A stretch of DNA of 64,000 nucleotides from Corynebacterium uropygiale (GCF_021568315.1 NZ_JAKGSI010000001.1:673287-737286); one strand, 5' to 3'. Shown: positions 16,532 to 27,383, numbered from the stretch's first letter. Translations and numbers: made by a program. Notes: generated by a model not told the origin, from the letters alone.

Positions 16532-18445
16532 ATGGCCAAGGGAAGGATACCCCAGAGCGACATCGACGCGATCCGCGAGCGCACCCCCATCGAGGAGATC
16601 GTGGGCGAATATGTGCAGCTCAAGCCGGGTGGCGCTGATTCCTTGAAGGGTTTGTCCCCCTTCAAGGAGGAACGCACCCCCTCCTTCCACGTGCGGCCCA
16701 ACCACGGCTACTACCGCTGCTTCTCCACCGATCAGGGCGGGGACGTCTTTGACTTCCTCATGAAGATGGAGCACGTGACGTTCCCCGAAGCGGTGGAGAT
16801 GTGCGCGGACAAGATCGGCTACCGCATTTCCTATCAGGGCGGCGGCCCCGGCAGGCGCGAGGACGCAGGAACCCGCCACCGCCTCATCACCGCGAACAAG
16901 GCGGCGCATGAGTTTTATCAGGAGCAGCTGGAGACGGCGGAGGCCAAACCGGCCCGGGACTTCCTCCTCCAGCGGGGTTTTTCCTCTGAGCACGCCCATC
17001 ACTTCGGCTGCGGCTACGCGCCCGGCGGCTGGGATGCCCTGCTCAAGCACCTCGTGCGCAAGGGTTTCGAGCCGAAGGAGCTGGAGGCCGCGGGGCTCAT
17101 CCGCATGGGCCGTCGTGGTCCCATCGACCAGTTCCACCGGCGCCTGCTCTGGCCCATCCGGAACATCGCCGGCGATGTCATCGGCTTCGGCGCGCGCAAG
17201 CTCTTCGAGGATGACAAGCTCGGCAAGTACCTCAACACCCGGGAGACGATGCTCTACAAGAAGTCCTCGGTCCTCTTCGGGCTGGACCTCGCGAAAAAGA
17301 GCATCGCGTCGAAGCACCGGGCGGTCGTCGTCGAGGGCTACACCGACGTCATGGCGATGCACGCCGCCGGGGAGACGACGGCCGTCGCGGCCTGCGGCAC
17401 GGCCTTCGGCGAGGACCACCTGCAGATTCTTCGCCGCCTCATGCTCGACGACAACTTCTTCCGCGGCGAGCTCATCTACACCTTCGACGGGGACGAGGCC
17501 GGGCAGAAGGCCGCCATGCGCGCCTTCTCCGGTGAACAGAAGTTCACGGGCCAGTCCTTCGTGGCGGTGGCCCCGGAGGGGATGGACCCCTGTGACCTGC
17601 GCCTGGCCAAGGGAGATACGGCGCTGCGCGACCTCATTGCGGATCGCCACCCGATGTTCGAGTTCGTCATCCGCTCCATGCTCAACGACTTCTCCCTCAC
17701 CACCGTCGAGGGGCGCCTCCAGGCGCTCAATCGCACGGTTCCCGTCGTCGCGGGTATTCGTGACCAGGCTCTGCGCAAGGAGTACGCGCGGATGCTCTCC
17801 GGCTGGGTGGGTTGGGGTGATCCCGACGAGGTCGTGGCGCGGGTCATGCAGGAAGCGCGGCATCCTTCCCAGCCGGAGGGACCGCGGCGGCGTGTGCGTC
17901 GGGAGGAGACTCAGAGCCAGGCCTCCAGCCCGCGGGAGCACGCCCTGCCACGCCCCAATCCGCGCGACCCGGTGCTCTGGCCCCAGCGGGAGAGCCTCAA
18001 GGCGGCGCTCCAATACCCGGAGCTCGCGAGCAGCTACTTCGATGGGATCCCCGAGGATGCCTTCACCCACCCGGCTTACCGGGCGATTCGGCATGCGATG
18101 GGGGAGGCCGGCGGCTGTGCCTCTGCGCAGGGGGAGCCCGGCGTCGATTTTCCGTCCCGCGTCGCGCAGAACCTGCGGGATGAGACGGCCTCCTCGCTCA
18201 TCAGCGAGCTCGTTGTGGAGGAGATCCGGGTGGAGGCGGACAGCCTCGAGGCCTACATTGACTCCGCGCTCTCGCGGCTCCAAGAGGTGCAGGTGGGCAA
18301 CCAGATTGCGGAGCTCAAAGCGCAGCTCCAGCGCATGCGCATGTCCGATGACCAGGAGGCCTATAACGCGATCTTCGCGGACATCATCGCCCTCGAGGAG
18401 GCGCGGCGCTCGCTCAATGATCGCGCCTTCCGCCGGCGCTTCTAG
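16532..18445 (+). CDS. dnaG: DNA primase DnaG with altered zinc-binding domain
   Basis: 637 residues from ATG 16532; an in-frame GTG at 16523 is part of the probable -10 region. DnaG makes RNA primers at the replication fork. The N-terminal zinc-binding domain fold is present (IEEIVGEYVQLKPGG to QGGDVFDF), but its ligands are largely lost: Ser42 and Lys45 replace the Cys and His of CPFH, Cys63 remains and Thr66 replaces the last Cys. The TOPRIM core is intact (VVVEGYTDVMAMHAAG, then YTFDGDEAGQKA). The C-terminal DnaB-binding helical region spans about 470-637. Loss of zinc ligands may be normal for this lineage. Confidence 0.95.
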   Translation: MAKGRIPQSDIDAIRERTPIEEIVGEYVQLKPGGADSLKGLSPFKEERTPSFHVRPNHGYYRCFSTDQGGDVFDFLMKMEHVTFPEAVEMCADKIGYRISYQGGGPGRREDAGTRHRLITANKAAHEFYQEQLETAEAKPARDFLLQRGFSSEHAHHFGCGYAPGGWDALLKHLVRKGFEPKELEAAGLIRMGRRGPIDQFHRRLLWPIRNIAGDVIGFGARKLFEDDKLGKYLNTRETMLYKKSSVLFGLDLAKKSIASKHRAVVVEGYTDVMAMHAAGETTAVAACGTAFGEDHLQILRRLMLDDNFFRGELIYTFDGDEAGQKAAMRAFSGEQKFTGQSFVAVAPEGMDPCDLRLAKGDTALRDLIADRHPMFEFVIRSMLNDFSLTTVEGRLQALNRTVPVVAGIRDQALRKEYARMLSGWVGWGDPDEVVARVMQEARHPSQPEGPRRRVRREETQSQASSPREHALPRPNPRDPVLWPQRESLKAALQYPELASSYFDGIPEDAFTHPAYRAIRHAMGEAGGCASAQGEPGVDFPSRVAQNLRDETASSLISELVVEEIRVEADSLEAYIDSALSRLQEVQVGNQIAELKAQLQRMRMSDDQEAYNAIFADIIALEEARRSLNDRAFRRRF

Positions 18446-18471
18446 AAGGCCGGGGCCCTTCGGCTGCTGGC

Positions 18472-18714
18472 CTAGTCCTCGTCGGGCTCGAGCACGCTGT
18501 GGCCGTCGGCGGTCTTGAGGTTGCGGACTTCCTTCATTCGCGGCTGGGGGTCGAGTTTCTCCGCGATGGCTTTGCGGGTGGCCTTCATCGCCTTCTTGGC
18601 GACGGGGGAGTTGATCGCCGCGGAGGACGCCTTCTTGATCTGTTCATAACGGCGGCGGCCGGCTTTGGTCCCGAATACGTATCCTGCGGCAGCGCCAACG
18701 ACGAACTGGATCAT
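18472..18714 (-). CDS. Small YtxH-like protein
   Basis: 80 residues. A short hydrophobic N-terminus (MIQFVVGAAAGYVFGTKAGRR without the last residue) is followed by a basic amphipathic helix (YEQIKKASSAAINSP, AKKAMKATRKAIAEKL) and an acidic tail. The G-x-x-x-G-Y-x-x-G-T-K-A-G-R pattern is shared by many small actinobacterial proteins annotated as YtxH-like; the role is unknown, perhaps envelope-associated. It is convergent with dnaG across 26 bases. Confidence 0.7.
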   Translation of the reverse strand: MIQFVVGAAAGYVFGTKAGRRRYEQIKKASSAAINSPVAKKAMKATRKAIAEKLDPQPRMKEVRNLKTADGHSVLEPDED

Positions 18715-18887
18715 AGTGAAAGAATCATCCTTCCCTGAGGCCGAACTTCAGGTCCACCTTAACGCAGAATCCGGGCTCGGTGCGAAGGCCGCTGCACCCT
18801 CCATCCATCGAAAGTTTTAGACTGGTGGGCGGGCCGCGGCACAAGGAAGGCGTGGCTAACCATATGCGCGCGAAAGGAGTGCTGTTC

Positions 18888-19721
18888 ATGGGTCGCCGTC
18901 GAGGCATTAACCCCTGGATCCCCAACCAGCATGGAGCCTGGCCGATGGTCACCATCCCGCCCCTCCTCGGTCTCATCCTCGGCTTCTGCGGGCCGGGCGA
19001 GCGCACGGCGATCTCCCTCCTCGCGACTCTCCTGGTCCTCCTCTCCTGGATGAGCGGTTATTTCTGCTTCTTCGCCGGTGGGCTCCTCTTTAAGGCTCGA
19101 CGACGCCAGCACCGCGGAACCTTCCTGGCGCCCACCCTCACCTATGGCGGGGTGGCGGCGCTCTGCGCGGTGGTGGCTCTGCTGCTTCGCCCCTCGTTGC
19201 TGTGGTGGGCGATCCTCTTCGTCCCGCTCGTCGGCATCGCGGTGGAGGAGATCCTCATGAACCGCCCCCGCTCGACGTTCTCCGGGTGCGCCACGACGTG
19301 CGCCTCGGGCGCGGTCCTCGCGGTGATGGACACAGTGGGGCGGGGCGACGGCGGGCCCGCGGGCACCTCCACGGTGGGGATCATCTCGGCGATCGTCATG
19401 GCGCTGTACTTCTCCGGCACGGTGCCCTATGTGAAGTCGATGATCCGGAAGAAGGGCAATCGGCGCTATCTCATCGGCTCCGTGACGTACCAGGTGGTGG
19501 CGGCCCTCGTCGTGGCGGTGCTGGCGCTGAAGTGGGTGCCGATCCTCGCCGCGATCATCATGGTGGCCGTCATGGTGTGGAGCATTGGGCGGGCGATCCT
19601 CGTGCCGTATTCCGCGCAGAAAGGAACCGTGTGGACTCCCAAGAGGGTGGGGCGCGCGGAGGTGCCGGCCACCATCGTCATGGCGATCGCGGTGATTCTC
19701 GCCGGGGTGCTCGCGGCCTAG
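18888..19721 (+). CDS. YwiC-like integral membrane protein
   Basis: 277 residues with about seven to eight hydrophobic helices. The N-terminus PWIPNQHGAWPMVTIPP carries the diagnostic NQHGAW motif of the YwiC-like family, followed by helices near 35-60, 85-110 and others up to the C-terminal VMAIAVILAGVLAA. No biochemical function is established; YwiC lies near nitrate-respiration genes in Bacillus, but nothing like that is nearby here. ATG 18888 is chosen because AAAGGAG at 18873-18879 is 8 bases upstream; upstream in-frame starts (18780, 18864) lack ribosome binding sites. Confidence 0.82.
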   Translation: MGRRRGINPWIPNQHGAWPMVTIPPLLGLILGFCGPGERTAISLLATLLVLLSWMSGYFCFFAGGLLFKARRRQHRGTFLAPTLTYGGVAALCAVVALLLRPSLLWWAILFVPLVGIAVEEILMNRPRSTFSGCATTCASGAVLAVMDTVGRGDGGPAGTSTVGIISAIVMALYFSGTVPYVKSMIRKKGNRRYLIGSVTYQVVAALVVAVLALKWVPILAAIIMVAVMVWSIGRAILVPYSAQKGTVWTPKRVGRAEVPATIVMAIAVILAGVLAA

Positions 19722-19783
19722 GGGCTTGAGGGCGCCCGGAGCAGGGTCTGTGCGGACCCGGAGCGAGGCGCGGGGAGCATAAC

Positions 19784-19810
19784 AAAAAACCCGCAAGCGG
19801 TGCTTGCGGG
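19784..19810 (-). terminator. Rho-independent terminator of tRNA-Asn
   Basis: Read on the minus strand, an 8-bp stem CCCGCAAG/CTTGCGGG with a 5-base loop is followed by six T's. It sits 3 bases after the encoded CCA of the tRNA. Confidence 0.85.
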
Positions 19811-19813
19811 ATG

Positions 19814-19889
19814 TGGCTCCCCCAGCTGGGCTCGAACCAGCGACCCTTCGATTAACAGTCGAATGCTCTGCCAACTGAGCTATGGGGGA
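19814..19889 (-). tRNA. tRNA-Asn (anticodon GTT)
   Basis: A 73-base cloverleaf plus an encoded CCA. The acceptor stem TCCCCCA pairs with TGGGGGA, and the discriminator is G. The D-loop (AGCTCAGTTGGCAGAGC), an anticodon stem around GTT (CGACTGTTAATCG) and the T arm GGTTCGAGCCC are all canonical. It has its own promoter and terminator. Confidence 0.97.
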
Positions 19890-19926
19890 TCAGGCTGCTG
19901 CGGATGCTTCCGTGCAACGAGAAGAT

Positions 19927-19956
19927 ACTATATCGAGCACCGCGAATGCTTGGCAA
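19927..19956 (-). promoter_or_regulatory. Promoter of tRNA-Asn
   Basis: On the minus strand TTGCCA (19956-19951) and TATAGT (19932-19927) are separated by 18 bases, upstream of the tRNA 5' end by about 38 bases. This is a good sigma-A type match in an AT-rich stretch. Confidence 0.6.
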
Positions 19957-19988
19957 ATCTGCAGGTCAACGGGGATCTCTGCACTCGC

Positions 19989-19994
19989 TAAGAT
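19989..19994 (+). promoter_or_regulatory. Putative -10 for leaderless beta-lactamase-fold gene
   Basis: TAAGAT is followed by 7 bases and ATG 20002. It overlaps an earlier in-frame ATG at 19993, which argues for 20002 as the start. Confidence 0.5.
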
Positions 19995-20001
19995 GGCAGT
20001 C

Positions 20002-20823
20002 ATGGACTCTCTCGACGCGCTGACAACCTTCCCCGCCCCGACGGTCGCCGCGGCCGTCCTTGATCACTCCGAGCAGTGGACGCTCGGCGATGAGGAGCAC
20101 GTCTTCGCCCTGGCCAGTGTGACCAAGCTGCTCACCGCCTATGCGGTGCTCCTCGCGGTCGAGGAGGGAGCGATGGAGCTCGATGACCCCCTGGGTCCGG
20201 AGGGCTCCACGGTGCGCCACCTCCTTGCCCACGCCTCGGGGGTGGGTTTCGATAGCCGCCGGGCGCAGAAGCCGGTGGGTGAGCGTCGTATCTACTCCTC
20301 GGCGGGCTACGAGATCCTCGCGGAGGCGGTGGCAGAGGCCACGGGCATCGACTTCCCCGAGTACCTCCGGGAGGGGGTGTGCGAGCCGCTGGGGATGAGC
20401 GCGACGCGCCTGGAGAGATCGGCGGGGCACGGCGCGGTATCGACGGTGCGGGACCTCGCGGTTTTTGCGCGCGAGTGGCTCACGCCGACGCTGCTGCACC
20501 CCGACACGGTCGCGGAGGCCCTGCACCCGCAGTTCCCGGAGCTGCGCGGTGTGGTGCCGGGCTATGGGATGCAGAAGCCGTGCCTGTGGGGGCTGGGCCC
20601 GGAGATTCGAGGGGAGAAGGAGCCGCACTGGACGGGGGCGAACATGCCGGAGGATACGGCGGGGCACTTCGGTATGAGCGGGACGTACCTGTGGTTCCAT
20701 CGGCCGACGCAGCGGGCGATGGTCATGCTCAGTGATCGGGACTTTGGGCCGTGGGCGAAGCCGCTGTGGTCGGAGACGAATGCGGCGATCTGGGCTGAAC
20801 TCTCAAGCTCCACTCGAGAGTGA
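20002..20823 (+). CDS. Serine beta-lactamase-fold (class C-like) hydrolase
   Basis: 273 residues, no signal peptide. The SxxK motif is SVTK (near residue 37), the YxN-like motif is YSSAGY (near 96) and the third motif equivalent is HFGMSGT (near 225), matching the beta-lactamase/DD-peptidase/esterase superfamily (Pfam Beta-lactamase). Cytosolic members are usually esterases or amidases of unknown substrate; there is no evidence for antibiotic resistance. ATG 20002 is used because TAAGAT lies 7 bases upstream. The gene stands alone after tRNA-Asn, which is on the other strand. Confidence 0.78.
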   Translation: MDSLDALTTFPAPTVAAAVLDHSEQWTLGDEEHVFALASVTKLLTAYAVLLAVEEGAMELDDPLGPEGSTVRHLLAHASGVGFDSRRAQKPVGERRIYSSAGYEILAEAVAEATGIDFPEYLREGVCEPLGMSATRLERSAGHGAVSTVRDLAVFAREWLTPTLLHPDTVAEALHPQFPELRGVVPGYGMQKPCLWGLGPEIRGEKEPHWTGANMPEDTAGHFGMSGTYLWFHRPTQRAMVMLSDRDFGPWAKPLWSETNAAIWAELSSSTRE

Positions 20824-20945
20824 ATAACTGGGGGATGAAGTGGGGGTTGAGAGTTGCTGATGTGACGCGTGGTGCCGGAAAATTGGCCCCCACAGGCATG
20901 GAAACCATGACACGCAGGCCGTAGGGGAAGACGAGCCTCGTCTTG

Positions 20946-20985
20946 CATGCCGGGCCATGGGCATCCGCGCGCGTGGGCCGGCATG
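20946..20985 (+). other. Hairpin before the 21015 gene
   Basis: CATGCCGGGCC-type sequence near 20946 can pair with GGCCGGCATG ending at 20985 (about 10 bp, long loop). There is no T run. It could end the upstream gene or lie in the leader of the next; the 190-base gap shows nothing else clear. Confidence 0.3.
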
Positions 20986-21014
20986 ATCACTCATCATGGA
21001 AAAGGACCGTGATT

Positions 21015-21422
21015 GTGCCTGACTTTGCATCACCACGCACGACGTGCCGGCGCGGGGACGCAGGACACGACGCAGGAATCGCGGAGAGCCCGCGGGCAGC
21101 TGCGCGCCCGTCGCGCCGCGCGCAGACCGCCGTGCTCCACATCAGCGGGCTGACGCGGCGGCTGCGCCCTGCCGTCGAGTCTGCCCTGTGCCTCTGTGTG
21201 CCGAGCCCCTCTGTGCTCTCGCCGCACCCGGGCGAGGACATCTGGGATACCCGCTGGTTCACCCGCTGGCAGCGGGACACGACGGGGAGCTTGCGCTGCC
21301 GGGAGCTCCTCAGCGGCTCCGAGGAGGAGCTGACGGACCTGGCGGAGGTCCTCGGCGCGCTCGCCCGCGAGCACGGATTCAGCGCCCGCGTCGAGAGGGT
21401 CGGGGAGTACGTCGAGGCCTAG
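21015..21422 (+). CDS. Uncharacterised protein
   Basis: 135 residues from GTG 21015, preceded by AAAGGA 8 bases upstream. The N-terminal half is Arg/Ala-rich and probably disordered; the C-terminal half looks folded (HPGEDIWDTRWFTRWQRD, then SEEELTDLAEVLGALAREHG and a final strand FSARVERVGEYV). I do not recognise the family. A coding frame also exists on the opposite strand, but this strand is preferred because of the ribosome binding site and because its stop shares the CTAG at 21419-21422 with the convergent HAD gene, a pattern seen repeatedly in the window. Confidence 0.5.
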   Translation: MPDFASPRTTCRRGDAGHDAGIAESPRAAARPSRRAQTAVLHISGLTRRLRPAVESALCLCVPSPSVLSPHPGEDIWDTRWFTRWQRDTTGSLRCRELLSGSEEELTDLAEVLGALAREHGFSARVERVGEYVEA

Positions 21423-22246
21423 GACTCCGGGTCGGTAGGGTCCTCGGGCTCGAAGGCGCCGTCCTCGAAGGGGTCGAGGATGTTCTCGGCGACGTCGGCG
21501 ATGGAATCGAGCACCCGGGTCGGCCGGTAGGGGTAGCGCTCGATCTCGTTCTCGTCACTGATACCGGAGCGCACGAGGATGGTGCGCATGCCGGCCTCCA
21601 GGCCGGACTTCACGTCGGTATCCATGCGATCACCGATCATGACGGTGCGCTCCGAGTGGGCACCGATGGTGTTGAGAGCGGAGCGCATCATCACCGGGTT
21701 CGGCTTGCCGATGTAATAGGGCTCCTTGCCCGTCGCGGAGGTAATGAGGGCGGCGATGGCGCCGGTCGCGGGGAGGATGCCCTGCGGGGCGGGGCCGGTG
21801 ACGTCCGGGTTCGTCGCGATGAAGCGGGCGCCGGCGTTAATGAGGTTGATGGCCTTGGTGATGGCCTCGAAGGAATAGGTGCGGGTCTCGCCGAGGACAA
21901 CGAAGTCCGGCTCGGAGTCGCTGAGCACCCAGCCGATCTCGTGGAGGCCCGTGGTCAGCCCCGACTCGCCGACGACGTACGCCGTGCCCTCCTTGAGCTG
22001 GGAGGCGAGGAAGTGCGCGGTGGCCGTCGCGGAGGTCCAGATGCGCTCCGGGGGAATGAGAAGACCCTGGGAGCGCAGGCGCGCGGAGAGATCCCGCGGG
22101 GTGTGAATGGAATTGTTGGTGAGGACCATGAACTCAATGCCGTGGGAATCCAGGGCATGGAGGAAGCGATCGGCACCGGGGATCATCTCACCTTCACGGA
22201 TGAGGACGCCATCCATGTCGGTGAGGTAGGAGATAGAGGCAGTCAT
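21419..22246 (-). CDS. HAD-superfamily phosphatase, NagD/class IIA type
   Basis: 275 residues. Motif I is YLTDMDGVLI (Asp-x-Asp near residues 10-12), motif II MVLTNNS, motif III the Lys in YYIGKPNP and motif IV VMIGDRMDTD. The large C2 cap between motifs II and III is typical of NagD/4-nitrophenylphosphatase-like HADs. Members dephosphorylate small phosphometabolites; the substrate is unknown. The C-terminal 20 residues are acidic and disordered. The gene follows the acyl carrier protein gene on the same strand, but CACAAT 7 bases before the ATG suggests its own leaderless transcript. Confidence 0.88.
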   Translation of the reverse strand: MTASISYLTDMDGVLIREGEMIPGADRFLHALDSHGIEFMVLTNNSIHTPRDLSARLRSQGLLIPPERIWTSATATAHFLASQLKEGTAYVVGESGLTTGLHEIGWVLSDSEPDFVVLGETRTYSFEAITKAINLINAGARFIATNPDVTGPAPQGILPATGAIAALITSATGKEPYYIGKPNPVMMRSALNTIGAHSERTVMIGDRMDTDVKSGLEAGMRTILVRSGISDENEIERYPYRPTRVLDSIADVAENILDPFEDGAFEPEDPTDPES

Positions 22247-22253
22247 ACTCCCT

Positions 22254-22259
22254 ATTGTG
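22254..22259 (-). promoter_or_regulatory. Putative -10 for leaderless HAD phosphatase
   Basis: CACAAT on the minus strand, 7 bases before the ATG at 22246, inside the 15-base gap after the acyl carrier protein gene. Confidence 0.45.
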
Positions 22260-22261
22260 CG

Positions 22262-22561
22262 TTACTTCTCCCCGTTTTGACGAGCATTGGTCATCCGTAT
22301 CCCATCGACGTGGTCGAGGAAATCGCCGACCGTGTTGAAGCTGAGGACATGTTCGTCTTCGAGCTGGACGCCCAAGGCCTCCTCCGCGCGGACCGTCGTC
22401 TCGATGAGAGAGAGCGAGGAAATGTGCAGGTCATCGAGGAGATGGGTCTCCGGGGTGATGTCCTCGATCTCGGTGCCCGTGGTGTCGCGGAGGATCTCAG
22501 CGAGGATGCGTACATCCGCAGCGCGCCGGGCAGCGCCATTGTCCTGTTCACTGCTGCTCAT
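22262..22561 (-). CDS. Acyl carrier protein-like protein
   Basis: 99 residues with the four-helix carrier protein pattern. The attachment region reads DDLHISSLSLIE; compared with the usual D-S-L triad the Asp before the modified Ser is Ser, but the Ser itself, the following Leu and the helix-II residues (ETTVRAEEALGVQLED) are kept. It aligns by eye with mycobacterial AcpM (DLDVDSLSMVE). It should carry a 4'-phosphopantetheine arm for fatty- or mycolic-acid synthesis. Because the motif is altered, recognition by the AcpS-type transferase is a question. It lies between an alpha/beta hydrolase (divergent) and the HAD gene. Confidence 0.85.
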   Translation of the reverse strand: MSSSEQDNGAARRAADVRILAEILRDTTGTEIEDITPETHLLDDLHISSLSLIETTVRAEEALGVQLEDEHVLSFNTVGDFLDHVDGIRMTNARQNGEK

Positions 22562-22613
22562 ACGGTTGAGCTTAAACGTTCCCTTTGCCCTTCCTGGCAG
22601 CCGGGTCCTGGAC

Positions 22614-22619
22614 TAGCAT
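22614..22619 (+). promoter_or_regulatory. Putative -10 for alpha/beta hydrolase gene
   Basis: TAGCAT lies 8 bases before ATG 22628. The same hexamer precedes glnA2 (35688-35693). Confidence 0.45.
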
Positions 22620-22627
22620 GAGTGCTC

Positions 22628-23668
22628 ATGAAACATGCTGCCCGAGCCGTATTTTTGCGCCTGACGCCGTCGGGCCGTCGTCGACTGGCACTCGAACACG
22701 GCGCTCTCCACTCGCAGTCGCGCGAGCCGGGCCTTCAGGACCTTGATGACACCGGCACCGTGAACTCCGATGGGATCGACGTCGCCTATTACGTGGCCGG
22801 CCCGGATGCCGCTGTCGCGGAGCCGCGCGCCACGGTCGTCTACGTGCACGGATTCACCCTCGCCGCCGAGGCCTACTTCCTCCAAGTCAAGCACGTCCGG
22901 CGCAGCCACCCTGAGGTGCGCAACGTCCTCCTCGACCTCCGCGGGCACGGCCAAACCGGCGCCGTGGACCCGGATCTGTGCACCATGGATGGCATCGCCG
23001 ACGACGTCCGCGCCGTCATCCACCACTGCGCCCCCACGGGCCCCATCATCCTCGTGGGGCACTCGATGGGCGGCCTCTGCATCCTCGATCTTCTTCGCCG
23101 CTGTGAGAACGACGAGCCGGAGCTCTACGCGCGGATCGCCGGGCTCATCCTCGTGTCCACCTCCATCGAGGCGCTCTCTGACCAGGGGATCCCCCAGGTC
23201 CTCGCGCTGCCCGCGGCCGATAGCATCTACAAGGCCGTGGACAGTTCCGCCACGGAGGTCAAGAAGTTCCGGGAGAAGGCGGCGGCGCTGCTTGCGCCCT
23301 CGCTGGCCGTCGGGGTCTTCAAACGCCCGACGAACTACGAGCTCGTCGAGTTCCACGCGGCGATGATCCACGAGACTCCGCTGGAGTCCTTCGTCGGATT
23401 CTTCCGGGACCTCCAGCAGCACGACGAGCTCGCGGCCGCCGGGGCGCTCGCCTCGAAGCCGGGATTCGTCATCGTGGGGGACCGGGATGACGTCACCCCC
23501 GAGGAGCAGGCCGATCGCATCTGCGAGGTCTGGCCGCGCGCCTGGCGGCTGCTCGTCCACGGGGCGGGGCACATGGTGAACCTCGAAGCCCCGGAGGTGC
23601 TCAACGCGGCGATCGACCGCCTCATTGACGCCATCCCCGAGGAGGCCGCGCCGCCGGCAACGGCCTAG
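22628..23668 (+). CDS. Alpha/beta hydrolase (lysophospholipase-like)
   Basis: 346 residues. The oxyanion strand is VVYVHGFTLAAEAYFLQ, followed by LDLRGHGQTG and the nucleophile elbow LVGHSMGGL (Ser). The acid is in FVIVGDRDDVTPEEQ and the histidine in GAGHMVNLEAPEV, so the catalytic triad is complete. The pattern is closest to monoglyceride lipase/lysophospholipase-type hydrolases; the substrate is unknown. There is no clear signal peptide, though the N-terminus is basic (RAVFLRLTPSGRRR). ATG 22628 is used with TAGCAT 8 bases before it; GTG 22622 is an alternative. Divergent from the acyl carrier protein. Confidence 0.82.
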   Translation: MKHAARAVFLRLTPSGRRRLALEHGALHSQSREPGLQDLDDTGTVNSDGIDVAYYVAGPDAAVAEPRATVVYVHGFTLAAEAYFLQVKHVRRSHPEVRNVLLDLRGHGQTGAVDPDLCTMDGIADDVRAVIHHCAPTGPIILVGHSMGGLCILDLLRRCENDEPELYARIAGLILVSTSIEALSDQGIPQVLALPAADSIYKAVDSSATEVKKFREKAAALLAPSLAVGVFKRPTNYELVEFHAAMIHETPLESFVGFFRDLQQHDELAAAGALASKPGFVIVGDRDDVTPEEQADRICEVWPRAWRLLVHGAGHMVNLEAPEVLNAAIDRLIDAIPEEAAPPATA

Positions 23669-23675
23669 AGGCGCC

Positions 23676-23711
23676 GAGGCGCCCGGAGAACGTGTGCTCT
23701 CCGGGCGCCTC
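23676..23711. terminator. Strong hairpin between convergent genes
   Basis: A perfect 14-bp inverted repeat GAGGCGCCCGGAGA / TCTCCGGGCGCCTC with an 8-base loop, between the ends of the hydrolase gene and aceE. No T run is present on either side, so it may act as a bidirectional terminator or transcript-end stabiliser. Confidence 0.65.
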
Positions 23712-23755
23712 GAACTGTCTCCCGGGGGCGAGGGGCTCGTCCCGGGGTATGCGGG

Positions 23756-26491
<2,736 letters not shown>

Positions 26492-26538
26492 ACAAAGACC
26501 TCCTTTGAAAAGAATTACCTAAGCGAGATGCTCCCACT

Positions 26539-26544
26539 AGAATA
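26539..26544 (-). promoter_or_regulatory. Possible -10 of aceE
   Basis: TATTCT on the minus strand about 48 bases before the aceE ATG. No convincing -35 or known activator site was recognised in the 253-base gap 26492-26744. Confidence 0.3.
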
Positions 26545-26744
26545 CGTCCCTTCCCCCGCGTCGCGCGCGCGGGCGGACATCAAGTTTTCCTGTATGGACG
26601 CAGGACCCCCGAATCCCACCCCAAAAGTGGCAGAAAAAGCGAGAGGTAACGAGACCTTCGTGTGCTGACCTTGTATCCTACGGGGGAGAACGAAATCCGT
26701 GTGACCCGAAACGGGCACGTTAATCTCCGAGGAGGAACATCACA

Positions 26745-27173
26745 GTGGACGAGGCTCTGGGCGAAATGAGCGAGCGTGCGCGAGGGTATGCGCAGCTTTT
26801 AGGCCTGAAGCCAGGACAGACAGTCCAGGAAATAGGGTGGGACGAGGACTGTGACAGCTCCATCTCTGAGGCCATTGAGGACATCATCGGGGAGGAACTC
26901 CTCGACGAGGACACGGATGAAATCTGCGACACGGTTCTGATGTGGTGGCGCGCCGAGGACGGCGACCTCGTCGACGGCCTCGTGGACGTCCTCCGCAATC
27001 TCGCCGATAACGGCAGCATCTGGCTCCTCACCCCCGGCGCGGGCAAGCCCGGCACGATCGCCCCGGGGGAGATCAACGAGGCCGCGCAGCTGGCTGGCCT
27101 CGTCCAGACGAGCGCCGAGCGCCTCGGCGAGTGGCAGGGATCCTGCCTCGTCCAGCGGGGCTACCGTCGTTAA
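26745..27173 (+). CDS. DUF3052 family protein
   Basis: 142 residues matching the DUF3052 family, found almost only in actinobacteria and usually next to aceE, as here. Features: SERARGYAQLLGLKPGQTVQE at the N-terminus (shown one short of complete), an acidic central helix (EAIEDIIGEELLDEDTDEI), WRAEDGDLVDGLVDVLRNL and the strand SIWLLTPGAGKPGTI. Relatives are associated with alkylhydroperoxide or mycolic acid loci, but no function is proven. GTG start with GGAGGAA upstream. Divergent from aceE, so the two may be co-regulated. Confidence 0.85.
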   Translation: MDEALGEMSERARGYAQLLGLKPGQTVQEIGWDEDCDSSISEAIEDIIGEELLDEDTDEICDTVLMWWRAEDGDLVDGLVDVLRNLADNGSIWLLTPGAGKPGTIAPGEINEAAQLAGLVQTSAERLGEWQGSCLVQRGYRR

Positions 27174-27260
27174 CCTGCCCCCATTACCCTCCCGGGGGAG
27201 TGACGACGACGCCCACCCCTCGGCCTCCCCGCCACGCGCAGGCGAGGGGCCAAGGGATTA

Positions 27261-27287
27261 TTGAACTCCGATCCCTCATGCTAGTGT
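27261..27287 (+). promoter_or_regulatory. Possible promoter of tRNA-Val
   Basis: TTGAAC at 27261-27266 and TAGTGT at 27282-27287, spaced 15 bases (slightly short), about 17 bases before the tRNA 5' end. Confidence 0.4.
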
Positions 27288-27303
27288 TGGGGATCGTGCT
27301 TTT

Positions 27304-27379
27304 GCGCTCCTAGCTCAGCTGGAAGAGCAGCTGGTTTACACCCAGCAGGTCGGCGGTTCGAGCCCGTCGGAGCGCACCA
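27304..27379 (+). tRNA. tRNA-Val (anticodon TAC)
   Basis: A 73-base cloverleaf with encoded CCA. The acceptor stem GCGCTCC pairs with GGAGCGC; discriminator A. The anticodon stem-loop CTGGTTTACACCCAG gives anticodon TAC, and the T arm contains GGTTCGAGCCC. A terminator follows. Confidence 0.96.
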
Positions 27380-27383
27380 CCAC

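Noticed and set aside
16481..18283. 600-codon frame antisense to dnaG
   Set aside because: No domain, low-complexity composition, and fully inside a certain gene.
20987..21374. Minus-strand coding frames opposite 21015-21422
   Set aside because: They lack ribosome sites; the plus frame has one and shares the CTAG stop with the HAD gene. Not fully excluded.
26500..26530. DtxR box upstream of aceE (TTAGGTAA on the minus strand)
   Set aside because: Only the left half matches the consensus; the right half does not, and aceE is not an iron gene.
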